A stretch of 64,000 bases of DNA from NCBI GenBank assembly GCA_965153355.1, contig OZ231127.1:72788001-72852000 (forward strand), read 5' to 3'. The translations under genes were made by a program, and so were the position numbers. How positions within the stretch are numbered: the stretch's first letter is position 1; each line of letters begins with the position of its first letter. Below the pieces are notes generated by a model, which did not search any database, was not told where the DNA came from, and saw nothing but the letters and a program-made list of their open reading frames with translations. The DNA comes from Flaccisagitta enflata (taxonomy: Eukaryota; Chaetognatha; Sagittoidea; Aphragmophora). Below are positions 11,183 to 23,510 of the stretch, one piece after another.

Positions 11183-12307
11183 GAAGAAAAAACATGTCTA
11201 GAACCAAAAAAATGTACTATTGGATGACTTGCGCTGATGAGCAACAGACCCCTTTCTCGAGCGCATATATACTTTTTTTAATGCGAAAAAAGGGGGGGAT
11301 GTAAACACATATTCTATCTAGAACTGATGATGAGAAAAAAAGAATCCTAGCCCTTGCAAAGTATCCGACATGATGATACATGCAAAGCCATCATAGATGA
11401 TTAGCTCTCCTTGCCATGAGAATAATACAAACAACCATGGTTATTGATGTGCAAAAACCTGGAAAAGAAAATCACCATCTTCTTTTTTTTTTTCAACTAG
11501 AAGATATATATATTTCTACCGATAACGTTAAGATGTCAAATTGACTATCATGGTCTACGAGAGAGAAGCCCAAAGTGGGAGGGAGTCTCGATGGTGTGAA
11601 TATCGAATGAACTGAACACGACTTGTGTGGCTTGAAAGCTTAATCCCGTTAAAGTGCGCTTCATTTGATGTCGGATAACATGATCAAAATGCCGCTTAGT
11701 GATAATGCCCGCACACACTAAAACTTATCTGATTCTCTACAAAGTGTCTTCTCAAAGAGATTGCATGGACAGAAAAGATTTTATAGTCTATCCAATGGTC
11801 CGTAACACCTAGTAGCTCATTTCCAATTAACGGGTAGTTTGAGCATCTCTGCCCGCTTGATCAGTCTATGTTATAACTGCTCCTGCGCTTTCACACGCGA
11901 CTTGAGTAGTGTAACCGGCCTTGCTAAGAAAGAGCTGGAGCTGAGGCTGCAGTCGGAGCTTCGACCTGTCATTAGTCATACTATGGCTATGGAGTGGTAG
12001 GCCCTACTTAAAAGTGATAAAAAACACTGAAAAAGAGAGCTTTGTTGATTGACTTGATTAATTCTGTTGTATATCCAATCATCCATGACCTAAGTGAGTG
12101 ATCTTAAACAAACCAATTTTACGACGTTATGGGAGGATGAGGTGACCAAGGTAAAGATTTGATGCTTGTTAACGTCAGTTTGTGTCTAATATGGACAAAT
12201 TCTACATGAGTTAAAACAAACTTGAATGATATAAACAACGAAGAAAAGTAATAAAAAAAAGTATTCAACCTCAAATATTGAACGCCTCATAGCTAAAAGG
12301 AAGCGTG

Positions 12308-12310
<3 letters not shown>
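11183..12310. other. Unassigned DNA with a hairpin-element remnant
   Basis: The segment near 11836-11926 (CTGCCCGC, GCTCCTGCGC, ACACGCGACTTGAGTAG, CCGGCCTTGCT) is a decayed minus-orientation copy of the GTCGCG-hairpin family. The remainder shows no gene. Confidence 0.45.
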
Positions 12311-12358
<48 letters not shown>

Positions 12359-12393
12359 AAAATATTCACCCTCATTCTCAGCATCTCTCTCTC

Positions 12394-12438
<45 letters not shown>

Positions 12439-12518
12439 CTCTCTCTCTATCTCTCTTCTCTCTATCTCTCTCTCTTCTCTCTCCCTCTCCTCTCTCTCTC
12501 TCTCTCTCTCTTTCTCTT
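12311..12518. repeat. (GA)n facing (CT)n, large potential hairpin
   Basis: About 45 nt of GA is followed after about 28 nt by a (CT)n block with TAT interruptions to 12518. The two arms are complementary, so the region could extrude a long cruciform. Confidence 0.9.
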
Positions 12519-12607
12519 TCATTTTGAATTTTCATTGCGAAGGTGATTGAAAACTCATAGAATATGAAGAAAAAATTAGTATACGGAGAAGAAAATGGTG
12601 AGGTGAA

Positions 12608-12725
12608 AGAAGGAGAAGAAGAAGAATCGGAAGAATAAGAAGAGGAAGAAAAAGAAGAAGAAAAAGAAGAAGAAGAGGAAAAGAAGAAGAAGAAGAAGAA
12701 GAAGAAGAAGAAGAAGAAGAAGAAA

Positions 12726-12757
<32 letters not shown>

Positions 12758-12812
12758 GAAAAAGAAAAAGAAAAAGAAAAAGAAGAAGAAGAAAAAGAGG
12801 AAGAATATGGTG
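12608..12812. repeat. (GAA)n / (GAAAAA)n purine tract
   Basis: Nearly pure A/G for about 200 nt, with a middle block of GAAAAA hexamers. No gene. 12813-13206 likewise shows none. Confidence 0.95.
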
Positions 12813-13206
12813 AGGAGTAGATGTTCTTATCTATTAGAGGCAAGCTAAAGGAAAACTGTCTGAACCTGAATGCCGGTATTTAAGACTCCGTCGGCATTGG
12901 AGGTGCTGTATGCTAGTAAAGTTGTCCAGGCTATAATGACGTATGCTTGATAAGTTTCTTCATATATTTGGAATTAGCAAGTTTAAAAAAGATACCCATG
13001 ATTCTTTAAGTCACTTATTTGTTTGGTTGATCGACTCATTGATAAAACTTAGTATTCTCCTTAATTTTATGATCCTCACAAGCAAAGAATTCCTTTGCAA
13101 AAACCAATGAAGTAAATCCAGTGTTGGTGACTAAGGCAAACAAGGCTACCAAGACCAAGACTCTTGCTGCAAGAGCATGGGCAGACGGTGAAACCCTAAA
13201 AAGCAA

Positions 13207-13495
13207 AGAGTGAACACTCTCCAAAAGACAAAAGGTATTATCGCCAGTTCCCCATCAATATTGCGCGGAGATGATGAGCGAACAAAGTCTCATGATAAAT
13301 GAAACTCCAAGTAGCATAGAGTGAACACTCTCCAAAAGACAAAAGGTATTATCGTTAATTACCCTTCAATATTGTGCGGGAATGATGAGCGAACGAAGCC
13401 TCATGATATTTGATACTCCAAGAAGAGCAGAGTGAACACACTCTAAAACCCAAAAGAAATTATCGGCAATTCCCCATCAAGATCGCGCGCGCGGG
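13207..13495. repeat. Tandem repeat, 111-bp unit, about 2.6 copies
   Basis: Each unit starts with GAGTGAACACTC (itself an inverted repeat GAGTG/CACTC), then CAAAAGACAAAAGGTATTAT, TCAATATTGCGCGG and GATGAGCGAAC. Starts are at 13207, 13318 and 13429, an exact 111-bp spacing. The third is truncated at a GCGCGCGCG run. Function unknown. Confidence 0.85.
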
Positions 13496-14831
13496 AGAGA
13501 GAGCCTGAATTTTCTAATTTTTTGCCCTTCCTGTTTGTTTTTCTTCTTCTCGCTATCTAAAGTAGAATTGAGACGGGATAAAAAAAAGAGGCAGAAAAAA
13601 AAATAAAAGAGATAGGTAAACAAACTAACAAATACAATCTAGCGCTAGATACGGCAACTACAATGACTGCACAATACAAACGTGTAGAAGTATCAGGAAA
13701 CACCATACCAGTTTCATCTTTCTTTTCTTTTTTTTCAAAAAGCCTTGAGGGTGAATTCAAATGATTGATGAGTGTATCTACGGAGTCAATTATATAAAAA
13801 TCAAATGCCAAAAAAGATGAGAAAATGTTTACTTTGTTTTAATGAGCGGAGCTTTCATGATCGAATATCATTTCTTTAGTTTTACCGTCATTCACTTCTT
13901 CGAAACATTTTTCTGAGAGGTCAATTTTATCAAAGAACGATCGAGAGTCTCAAAACCGATTTAATTTATAAGCATTTGTTAGCTATGGGTTATAACATAT
14001 AAGGTATGATTGATTTTCAAATCAAATAAGCTACCTACAGAGTTATTGAACTTATTGACATAATTATCAGTAAGCTAAAAAAAGAATTGCTTGATGACTA
14101 AGAATAGCGATTTTTTGCAATTCAATCATTCTCATAACACAAACCAATTGACTCATTCAGGTCATTAACCGCAAGCATCAATGTATTCACTTTGTAGACA
14201 AAAGGCCTCAGACGAAAACATTCATACAATTTCACTTTGACACAAATCAAGTCTCTGATTGACATCTCCAAAAATTTAGAAGCAAACAAACCTTATGTTC
14301 ATCCTTCCTTTTTCCCCCATTAACCCTCGCCCCCCTTCATTCACCGACTCCTTATCCCACTCTTCCTGCTTTTCATTATCAACGCCTTCGTGATAAACCA
14401 CCCCACTTTTTGGCAAATCGAAAAAAGTTTCGCACTTTTCTGTATTTGGCGTAGCAGTGACAAACAAATATACCTACCAACACTTTGCAGCCCCCACCAA
14501 CAATCTCCACCAACACTTGACACCATTTGGGTCTACAAAAGACAAAACAACATTGGAGAATAAAAGATGAGACCCTCATTCTCTCTCCTCAAACCTGAAT
14601 CATTTTTATCTAAAAGAAACCCTCACAAATACCATGAGATAAATCTCACTTTAAATAGCTTAATTCTACGCCAGAAATAAACAGTTGATATTTTCGGATG
14701 GTTTTTATTAGTTTTAAATGCAAGACTTAAGAATTAGGAATAATGACAGCATGATCGTCATAAATTATTTTTAGCTTAACTCTTAGCCAAACATGTCGTT
14801 TTTTCTGTACTAAGCTATATTCGTCTTTAAG
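13496..14831. other. Unassigned DNA
   Basis: Several short minus-strand frames (for example around 14276-14579) have no recognisable motif and overlap each other, so I do not call them genes. Confidence 0.4.
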
Positions 14832-15039
14832 TTTTTAGTCGCGTGCTACGCGACTCTATACCCCACTTTGTCGGTCCGTCCGTCGGTCTATCGGTCCGTC
14901 CGTCCGTCTGTCACATGTTACTTTCATTGTTTTTTTGCGGTCTCTGGCCTCACTGCTCCCGCCCAAATGATGAAGTGACCTCTATTACGGCCCCTGCCCA
15001 CTCGCACGCGACTGGGGTAGCCGTGTATCCGGCCTTGTT
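14832..15039 (-). mobile_element. GTCGCG-hairpin element, full length
   Basis: TTTTTAGTCGCG leads into the hairpin at 14837-14855, then CTATACCCCACTTTGTCGG, GTCCGTCCGTC runs, CTCACTGCTCCCGCCCAAAT, CCCCTGCCCACTCGCACGCG, GGTAGCCGTGTATCC and GGCCTTGTT. This is one of the best-preserved copies and useful as a reference. Confidence 0.85.
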
Positions 15040-15138
15040 AAGTCTGATGCTTCTATTTTGGACTCAAGTATTCCGATGTGATTTCTTGAAGAAAAGCAGG
15101 GACACATGCAGAATTAGAGAAGATGATCAAATTGATTG

Positions 15139-15171
15139 AAAAAAAGTCGATTTATGTAAATCGACTTTTTT
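15139..15171. other. Perfect inverted repeat, 15-bp stem
   Basis: AAAAAAGTCGATTTA is followed by TG and its exact complement. It resembles an intrinsic terminator but nothing around it is bacterial; it is more likely the end or centre of a small element. Confidence 0.7.
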
Positions 15172-16303
15172 AAATGTAGGGGAGAAATAAAGTTGTCCAT
15201 TTTCGATTTGGGACATTTATAAAAATTTAAACCATTTTTGGGCTGAGAGTAAACATTTTTGGATATTCACAGCTAAGAAAGAGCTGATTTTTTTCTTTCA
15301 AATGGCACCAACCAGAAGTCTCTACGATGATTATTTTTCAAGTTATGATTTTTTTATTTTTTCCATTTTTTGCATTTTTCTTGAATTTTGTTTACTGAAA
15401 GATATTGGAACTTTGAAATATCCTTGGTGATAACTATGCACAAAGTGTGTGCACCAGGTTTACAATTTTTTCCAGTCGACAATAGTCGCCTTTATTGGTA
15501 AAAAAGGTATGGCATTGACTGACTGAGATAAGAGGTGGATGAAAAGTTGGCTACTTCGGACGAAGCAATGATGAGAAAGGTTAAATGGATAAGGCCAAAT
15601 GGATAATGTTAGATATCCAGATGGCAGAGGAGTGCCATCTTGGCCATAAATTTATGGGCAGCTAAAAAAAACATCAACTTTGGGAAAGTATCAGTTTTCA
15701 ATAACTACATACTAACACATGCGGCACAATTAGGCTGAAAATGTATGAACATTTTTATCACAATAAATATTATTCCAGCAACTTGAAATTTGATGTGGAG
15801 GTAGCTTTTTAGTTGTATTTTCATTAATTGTTAAAATATAATCCCAATTCAAGTCATGAATGGTTTATTTTTGCCAAGATATTCAAATCACGATCTCAAG
15901 ATGTCACTGAATTTTCCCGCTTTAAATCAAGGCAAAAAGAAGAAAAAAAATTGGGAGGATTTTAAAGCACCCTGCGTGAAAGAAAGTGGGAAAATGTGAC
16001 AGATAATTACTAATGGAATAAATAGATAAATGCAAATACAAGAAAGCATGTCAGTGAGCATAGCTGGTTGTATGGTTGAGTGATTTTGAGCATTATAGCT
16101 CATCTAGCTCACGACTTTTTTCCTCACGGCGACAGCCGTCATTACTGGTATGATGAGAAGCAGATGAAAATATGAGCTGACCAGCAACTGGTCAACAAAT
16201 GAAAACGGAGATGTACAGATATGCTGATCAGTAATATTAGAATGAAATGCGAAAAAAGAAAATATCAGGTAACCATAAAGACAGAGAAGATGAGGTGGGT
16301 TAG
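15172..16303. other. Unassigned AT-rich DNA
   Basis: No reading frame or terminal repeat stands out. Confidence 0.4.
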
Positions 16304-16711
16304 GAGGATGAGGAGGGAGACAAGGAAGATAGAGAGGATGATGATGAGGGGGAAGATGAAGAAGAGGAAGAGGAGGAAGATGAAGAGTCGACCGGGGAGA
16401 GTGAAGGGGAATTGAATTTAGAGTCACAAAAATCTTTTTTAAGCGAGTTTGACTTCGAAACATCTTTTTCACACTCGGAAGGGGAGAAAAATTCGGACAA
16501 ATTAATTAGAAATTGTTTTTTTTTTTCAAAAAAATGTGTACGCTTAACATTTTCTTGGCATTTGCAGAACTCCGATAAAACTTATAAGCGCCGCAATTCT
16601 TTTGAAAGAGATAAAAAAAAAAATTACCACAAAATTAAGTCGATACAGCGACAATTTTTTGTTAATCTTCGGATGATAAGAGACGTGACAATTAATGTAA
16701 CCTTTGGGTGA
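16304..16711 (+). CDS. Possible exon encoding a very acidic protein segment
   Basis: A frame of 135 codons is open from just after a TAG at 16301 to a TGA at 16709. It has no ATG near its start. The first 35-40 residues are almost all Asp/Glu, followed by STGESEGELNLESQ and a Ser/Phe-rich part (FLSEFDFETSFSHSEGEK), then a basic tail. The preceding GGGTTAG could be a splice acceptor. The acidic part derives from a GA-rich tract, which rarely contains stops, so the open frame may be chance. The non-repetitive segment after it is the only reason to list it. No family recognised. Confidence 0.2.
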   Translation, partial: EDEEGDKEDREDDDEGEDEEEEEEEDEESTGESEGELNLESQKSFLSEFDFETSFSHSEGEKNSDKLIRNCFFFSKKCVRLTFSWHLQNSDKTYKRRNSFERDKKKNYHKIKSIQRQFFVNLRMIRDVTINVTFG

Positions 16712-17218
16712 TTTGTTGATTTTTGGTAAAACAGGTAACAATCATTTGCCCTTGCCTTCTTTTGGTAAGCATTATGCTTATGGGGTAGATGAGAAAGGAT
16801 GTTTTTCAGATTCCGTTTTGTGGAAAACTAGGAGTGGTGCGCGTATTAACTAGTCAGTGAGGGCTCATAAAGCCCTCTTTCATCTATTTCAGTTCGGGTA
16901 TAGTAAAGGCTGAAGTCCCGCGTAATTGTGGTGGAAGGTAGCATTGCCAGCTGGTCTGCTTTGCGAAGCCGAGTGGTGGTCAATCTTCTATCCGGAATGT
17001 AATCATTTCAAGGATATTCCCCATTGAGTCTGCCCCATGATGTTTCACCGCCTGAATCGGACATAAATTTTCGGTCCCGCGATTTCGGGGCGGTCCCGCG
17101 ATTCCGGGACTGTCCCGCTTTTGTTTCTTAGTCAAACTTCGGTATAGCTACTTTACACAGTCCAATCTAAGACGCTGTTTTAGGGAAGCTGTGCGTTGAG
17201 AGGGCTACGTGGATACTG
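16712..17218. other. Unassigned DNA with GGTCCCG motifs
   Basis: 17070-17118 carries GGTCCCGCGATTTCGGG twice and a third CTGTCCCGC. A related inverted-looking block (GGGACCGGTCCCGGAGATCG) lies at 17940-17970 beyond the microsatellites, so these may be two ends of one element. Confidence 0.4.
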
Positions 17219-17466
17219 GGAGAGAGAGAGAGAGACAGAGAGAGAGACAGAGAGAGAGACAGAGAGAGAGACAGAGAGGATGAATTGCAATTCTTCATAA
17301 AGCGTGTTAAATCCAAGGTTGAGTGTCTCTTCTGCTATCTCATTCAGTCTGTCTGTTTGTCTATCGATATCGGTATATCTCGCTTTGTCTCTTTTGGTCC
17401 TTTTGAAGCTGTTGGTATGTTGCAGTTGATCTGCCTACAGCAGGTCTGTCACTTTTGGTCAGTTTC

Positions 17467-17538
<72 letters not shown>

Positions 17539-17571
17539 TGTATTTGTGAGTGGTTGTGAGTGTGCGTGCGC

Positions 17572-17650
<79 letters not shown>
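17219..17650. repeat. (GA)n, (TG)n and (CT)n microsatellites
   Basis: GA with GACAGA interruptions at 17219-17278, TG at 17469-17535 and CT at 17573-17650. The long Cys/Val and Ser/Leu frame over them is not a gene. Confidence 0.95.
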
Positions 17651-17653
<3 letters not shown>

Positions 17654-18059
17654 GTCAGTCGAATTTACATCGGCATTGTATGCGTTTTGAATGACGTCGC
17701 TATTCTGACTGGAAACCCAGCCAGCATTAAAATTCTCCATACCGATTTGAACTCAGGTTAGGAAAGTTGTGGTCCCGGAAAAAATGACAGGGTCCCGAAA
17801 AGGGAAAGTTGATTATTCCTTTCTGAACGATAAAAGAATGGTCAAAACGTTTTTTGAAAACAGGCGTGAGCATTCATGACCAATAATGACTAATATGCAA
17901 CGTACCCAGTGAGATAAGACTAAAAAGAATAAAAAATCTTCCGGGACCGGTCCCGGAGATCGTCCCGGAGAAAATTTAGGCTCCGGGCTTGTTAATTCAA
18001 GCTGTGTGTTTCCTTCGGTCTTACTCAAAGCATGGATGTTCAAAATAGCCCAAAATAAA

Positions 18060-18165
18060 GTGCTCATGAGTGCCCATCCATCGATTTGTTAAAAAATAAG
18101 TGTCCATCAGCCCATCCGTTGATTTGCTCACAAAAAAGTGCCCATCAGCCAATTCGATATTTGCA
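18060..18165. repeat. Short tandem repeat, about 45-bp unit
   Basis: GTGCCCATCCATCGATTTGTT, with variants GTGTCCATCAGCCCATCCG and GTGCCCATCAGCCAATTCG, appears in about three diverged units. No gene. Confidence 0.55.
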
Positions 18166-18228
18166 TCTTCTTTGCTTCTTTTGCTCCGTGGGTGTTCTTA
18201 GTTTCTTTGCACGGTGGGATGAGCAGGC

Positions 18229-18424
18229 AAACAAGACTACACAAGTCGCGCGCGAGTGGGCAGGGGCAGGAGCAGTGATGCAAAATATGCCAGTAAACGC
18301 CAAAAAGCTAAGCGTTACCAACCAATGGACCAACGGGCGGACCGACGGATGGACGGACCGATGAGCCTACCGACGGGCCAACCGACGGACGTAGTGGGTT
18401 ATAGAGTCATGCACGCGATTAAAC
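18229..18424 (+). mobile_element. GTCGCG-hairpin element
   Basis: AACAAGACTACACAAGTCGCG is followed by GAGTGGGCAGGGGCAGGAGC, AGTGATGC, a long GACGGATGGACGGACCGATG run, and a decayed terminus ATAGAGTCATGCACGCGATT then AAAC. It shows the core order clearly, but the terminal stem is damaged. Confidence 0.7.
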
Positions 18425-18848
18425 AAAAATCCCTCTTGGATTGTTCCTGAACAAATTGAAATTTAAGAAACCATGTTTCGTCAGTAATCTGTTTGGGCAC
18501 AATGAATCAAAAAATCAAGGAAACAAGGAATCAAGGACATCTTCCTTATTTCGAATTCGTCCTTACGTGCATCAGCCTCCACCTTTTTTTTTCTCGCTAG
18601 AAATCGTTTTTCTCGTGTGTTTGATTTCAATCTCCATCTCTCGCTTTTTTACAAAATGAAAATGAGAAATAGGATGGCGAAAAACTCTGTTGCGATGACA
18701 ATATCTCCTCCTCTTGTTAAGGATCTTCCTCTCAACCCACCATCTTCCTTTCAACCCACCAATTATCATCATCCTCTTCATTGACTGCTAACTTTTGCGC
18801 GGTTTTAGCCACCACCATCACCATTACCACCAGCACCTCCACCTCCAA

Positions 18849-19053
<205 letters not shown>

Positions 19054-19430
19054 AAACTTCGGTCTTAGACACCAATATTCAACGTCTACGATGTCGTCAA
19101 CATACTCATCACAACTACCGCCATCACTATCTTTCCTCCTATACCACCGCCGTCACCACCTACAAGAAGACAGGGCGAAGGGAGAATGTATGATTCATTT
19201 TGCGTTTTCACCATATCCAGCAATAAATCTTCTTCGTTTTGTCCATCACCATCTTCAGACTCTGTAATCGATCTCCTCTCATTTTTTACGTGGGATCTCA
19301 CACGTCCACATGAGCACGAAAGCTTCGACCTATCTATCTGTCGATCACTCTGTCTGCATGTTTGTACATCTACCTTTCTGTCTGTCTGTCAGTCTGTCTG
19401 TATAACTAAAACTTCTCGGGAAAAACAATA

Positions 19431-19741
<311 letters not shown>

Positions 19742-19953
19742 TCAAGTAATCATAACAGCCGCTATGAAATATGGCCCTCAGGGTACAAAGTAAACAAAAT
19801 GAGACCGAGCTATTGCACGCTCTATTTTTTCAACTTTCGCGCTTCAGATGTTCGAAATTGTTTTTGCCGTCGTAAATTCTGAATGTGCGAAGGATTCTTA
19901 CTACCCTATGAAATCAATTGGCAATTTGAGCAAATTTCTATCCCAAGAATTGA

Positions 19954-20538
19954 TACAGTAGATCTCGTCTAGACTTGAGATAACGGGAGCAAGCATTGTC
20001 GAAAAACAAATGAAACCAGAGGAGTGATATTTGAAAATTATATTTAAAAAATCATATTTGAAAATATATTTGAAAATTGATAAAGGGATGCTTTATTGCC
20101 CATGATAACTGGTTGCCATGGAAACGCATTTCTATGTATTTTCGCCAAAATATCAATATTTTAAGAAATTCTTTGAGGGAAAATTTTTTAAAATTAAATT
20201 TGCTACGACTTTCCCACAGTATGTTCTGTAAGAATGTCGCTAGTTTAGCGGTTGCTAGGGGTTGTCACACATGGATACGCTCCTTAGCAACAGCCAAATG
20301 AGCGACATTCTTGCAAAACGTACTATGTGAAAATTGTAGCAATGTTCCCTAAAAAAATCTCTCAAAATATTGATATTTCAGCGAGAATTCATGGAAATGT
20401 GTTTCCCTGGCAACCAGCTATCATGGGGAATTAAGCATCTTTTGATTAGATTATGATCCAAATATCGCTCCCCCGGCTTCATTGGTCTTTCCACAATGCC
20501 TGCCCCCGTTATTTCAAGTCTAGACAAGATCTACTGTA
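19954..20538. mobile_element. Fold-back (MITE-like) element with TACAGTAGAT termini, copy B
   Basis: This is an almost fully self-complementary 585-bp element. TACAGTAGATCTCGTCTAGA on the left pairs with TCTAGACAAGATCTACTGTA on the right. Inner pairs include GATGCTTTATTGCCCATGAT with its counterpart near 20430, and TGCTACGACTTTCCCACAG with GTGAAAATTGTAGCA. It is the uninterrupted sister of 1710-2395. No transposase is encoded. Confidence 0.85.
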
Positions 20539-20539
20539 G

Positions 20540-20540
<1 letters not shown>

Positions 20541-20586
<46 letters not shown>

Positions 20587-20634
20587 TATTAAATGACTGA
20601 TTGATGGAATGATTGATTCACCTATTGATTATGA

Positions 20635-20709
<75 letters not shown>

Positions 20710-20710
20710 G

Positions 20711-20742
<32 letters not shown>

Positions 20743-20755
20743 ATTTGATTGGTTG
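20541..20755. repeat. (GATT)n microsatellite
   Basis: Two pure TTGA/GATT blocks (20541-20584 and 20634-20748) separated by diverged units. The array begins directly after the fold-back element end at 20538. Confidence 0.95.
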
Positions 20756-20970
20756 AGTAAATGTGAGAGAGAGAGAGAGACAGTGACTTAAAAAGTTGCT
20801 GATTTTGGACAAATAAAGGGTAAAGTGGAACAAATGAAAAATTCATATGATTATGAACAATAACTATCAGTGGAAAAACAATTCGACTTTTACCATGAAG
20901 TGTGTATAAACTAAAAACTCATTTCCAAAACCAGTTCGAGTGTGTGTCAAAACGTTAATTAAAGTACAGT

Positions 20971-21958
20971 TACCGTATTTCCCCTAATTAGCGCCCGGGG
21001 CGCTTACAAAATTGCAAAATGACATTGCCCTTTTCACCTTCTAATTAGCGCCCCCCTGTAACGGGTGGTCAAAAAAAAAGTGACTAAGCTAGAATTTTTT
21101 CCAAAAAAATTGAAATTTTTTTTATGAGTTTATATTTTGAAAATGAAGTTAAGTGTATATAAAAAATTCTTTTTTTCAATTTTGTAAAACAAATATTTAT
21201 ATAAATACAAAAAAATAAAATGTTTGCATAAATCAGTTTTAACATAAATAATTAGTGGTTTTTAAGAAACAAATATGTTTATTAGCTCCCGTCTGAAATA
21301 AATGCAATTATTTATAAGCCTCCAAGTTTTTGTTTAAGAGATTTGAGTAGAAAAGAAAAGGATGTTTTTTAGAAGTATCTTTTGTTTTGTTATATGTTTG
21401 TATTTTCATAATTTTTCTCAGGTTTTTTATTAGTTTTTGAGTCGTCCTTAACTATAAATAGTGAATCTATAAAAGAATTTTAATTTCTTTACAAAAAATT
21501 TTCATCAAAAATTAAGGCGGTCCAAAATTAAAATCAGTTTATTGTAAATAATTTGAAATATACAGAAAATGTACAAAAATCATAATAATGAAAAAAATTC
21601 TCCTGCACCATATCTTGTTGGCAAAAAAAGAAATTTTACTCTAAACATTTTTTTACAAAAGATGTGAGAAAATGAAAAAGTCACTTTTTTTTTGACCACC
21701 CGTTAGCATGCAAGACTGAGAAAAATTACTGAAAATTAAAGTAAAACAGAAGATAGGGAAAGATAAGAATATGTGATTTCAACAGAAAAATCCACACATG
21801 AAGTTAAAAAGAAATAAAAAATAAAGATATTTTGTATATTTACTATGTGTATCTATAATTTTCACTAGAATAAAAGCTTAGTTGTGAGGGGATTTTTTTC
21901 AAAAAGAGGGGGGGGGGCGCTAATTAGAGGGGGGGCGTTAATTAGAGGAAATACGGTA
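20971..21958. mobile_element. TIR element, TACCGTATTTCC ends, with a nested insert
   Basis: The left end TACCGTATTTCCCCTAATTA and the right end TAATTAGAGGAAATACGGTA are inverted repeats, both followed inward by a second copy of the TAATTAGCGCCCCC motif. The ends start and finish with TA. Between them lies a second element (21059-21705), so the host element itself is only about 340 bp and non-coding. Confidence 0.85.
21059..21705. mobile_element. TIR element nested in 20971-21958
   Basis: Perfect inverted ends AACGGGTGGTC followed by A9 and GTGAC, with TA at both outer edges. This matches the TA-target style of the Tc1/mariner superfamily, though without transposase. The 650-bp interior is AT-rich. 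A related single end (AACGGGTGTTC plus A10) is at 49532. Confidence 0.85.
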
Positions 21959-22030
21959 GTCCTCTTTAAAGCATTTTTAAACTGTCAGCAATGGACCTAA
22001 ACAATGGATTTTACCCCCTATATATTCAGG

Positions 22031-22337
22031 CGTGTATAAAGTTGAGTATTCCCCCCCCCCGTGGGGGGGGGGGGATAAAATCAAAGGGTTTGAAGATTGG
22101 GAAAAAGTAAAAAGCTTGAAAAAAAGAAGAAAGAAATTTCATAAAGATTTAGCGCTTTTGGTAGTACCAAAAGGTAAAATCTAATTACTACACACAATTT
22201 AACACTATTTAAACCTATATAATACTGTTTTATTGCTTTGTGGGGAAGAAAACCATAATCTTTTAACTCGACACAACGCATTGCGAGGAAAAAACTCAAA
22301 GGCAGGGAGGGGGGGGGGGGGAATAAAATCAAAAGCC
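22031..22337. mobile_element. Poly-C/poly-G MITE-like element, copy 2
   Basis: Starts CGTGTATAAAGTTGAGTATT, then (C)10 GT (G)12, AATCAAAGGGTTTGAAGATTG, TTTTGGTAGTACCAAA, TTTTATTGCTTTGTGGGGAA, and ends in a G run with AATAAAATCAAAAGCC. It belongs to the same subfamily as 59069-59370. Confidence 0.75.
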
Positions 22338-22449
22338 ACTCAATTATAGAGTTAGACAAAAGCAGTTAGCACTGAGGTTACTCCCCGCTTCAGTTACTGT
22401 TGCTGTTGTGTATGGACTTTTAGATAAACGCTAGCGTGTCTACCTCTCT

Positions 22450-22570
22450 TTTTAGGTGCGACAAAGCACCTCTATAACTGGCTGTGTCCGTTGGTCGGTC
22501 TGTCGGTCGGTCCGTAACGCATTCGTTCGACGATCCACACGTCGCACCTTATTGGCCCACTTGGCCTTGT
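22450..22570 (-). mobile_element. GTCGCG-hairpin element fragment, GGTGC/GCACC stem
   Basis: TTTTTAGGTGCGACAAAGCACCT is followed by CTATAACTGGCTGTGTCCG and GTCGGTCTGTCGGTCGGTCC. The hairpin at 22454-22471 has a different sequence from the family norm but pairs perfectly. The AACAAGG end is not found. Confidence 0.7.
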
Positions 22571-22613
22571 TTACTCCTCCGTCACTCTGTCCAGCTTTTT
22601 GTCTGTTTGTCTT

Positions 22614-23244
<631 letters not shown>

Positions 23245-23510
23245 CCCCTCCAAGAACGACCTCTCAAAAAATGATTTCCACTTTTAGTTGAACCCCCTCA
23301 GTTTGTGGCTACGTCCTATAGATCATCTCTCTGCGCTCTTTTTTCTGTTGCTTGTCTGTCTATCGCATCCAAAAATCTTTCTTAGTTAGTTTTCGTTTTG
23401 TTTTTGTTTTAAACCATTCTGCTCATTCAACAATGTTTGTAATTAACGTATTTACAAATCTCTAAATACTTCATTAGAAATTCATCGATGTACCAATTCA
23501 TCAATCAATA

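Noticed and set aside
13207-13495. CRISPR array
   Set aside because: Units are 111 bp tandem copies without unique spacers, in a eukaryotic context.
15139-15171. Intrinsic transcription terminator
   Set aside because: The hairpin plus T run looks right for bacteria, but nothing else in the window is bacterial.
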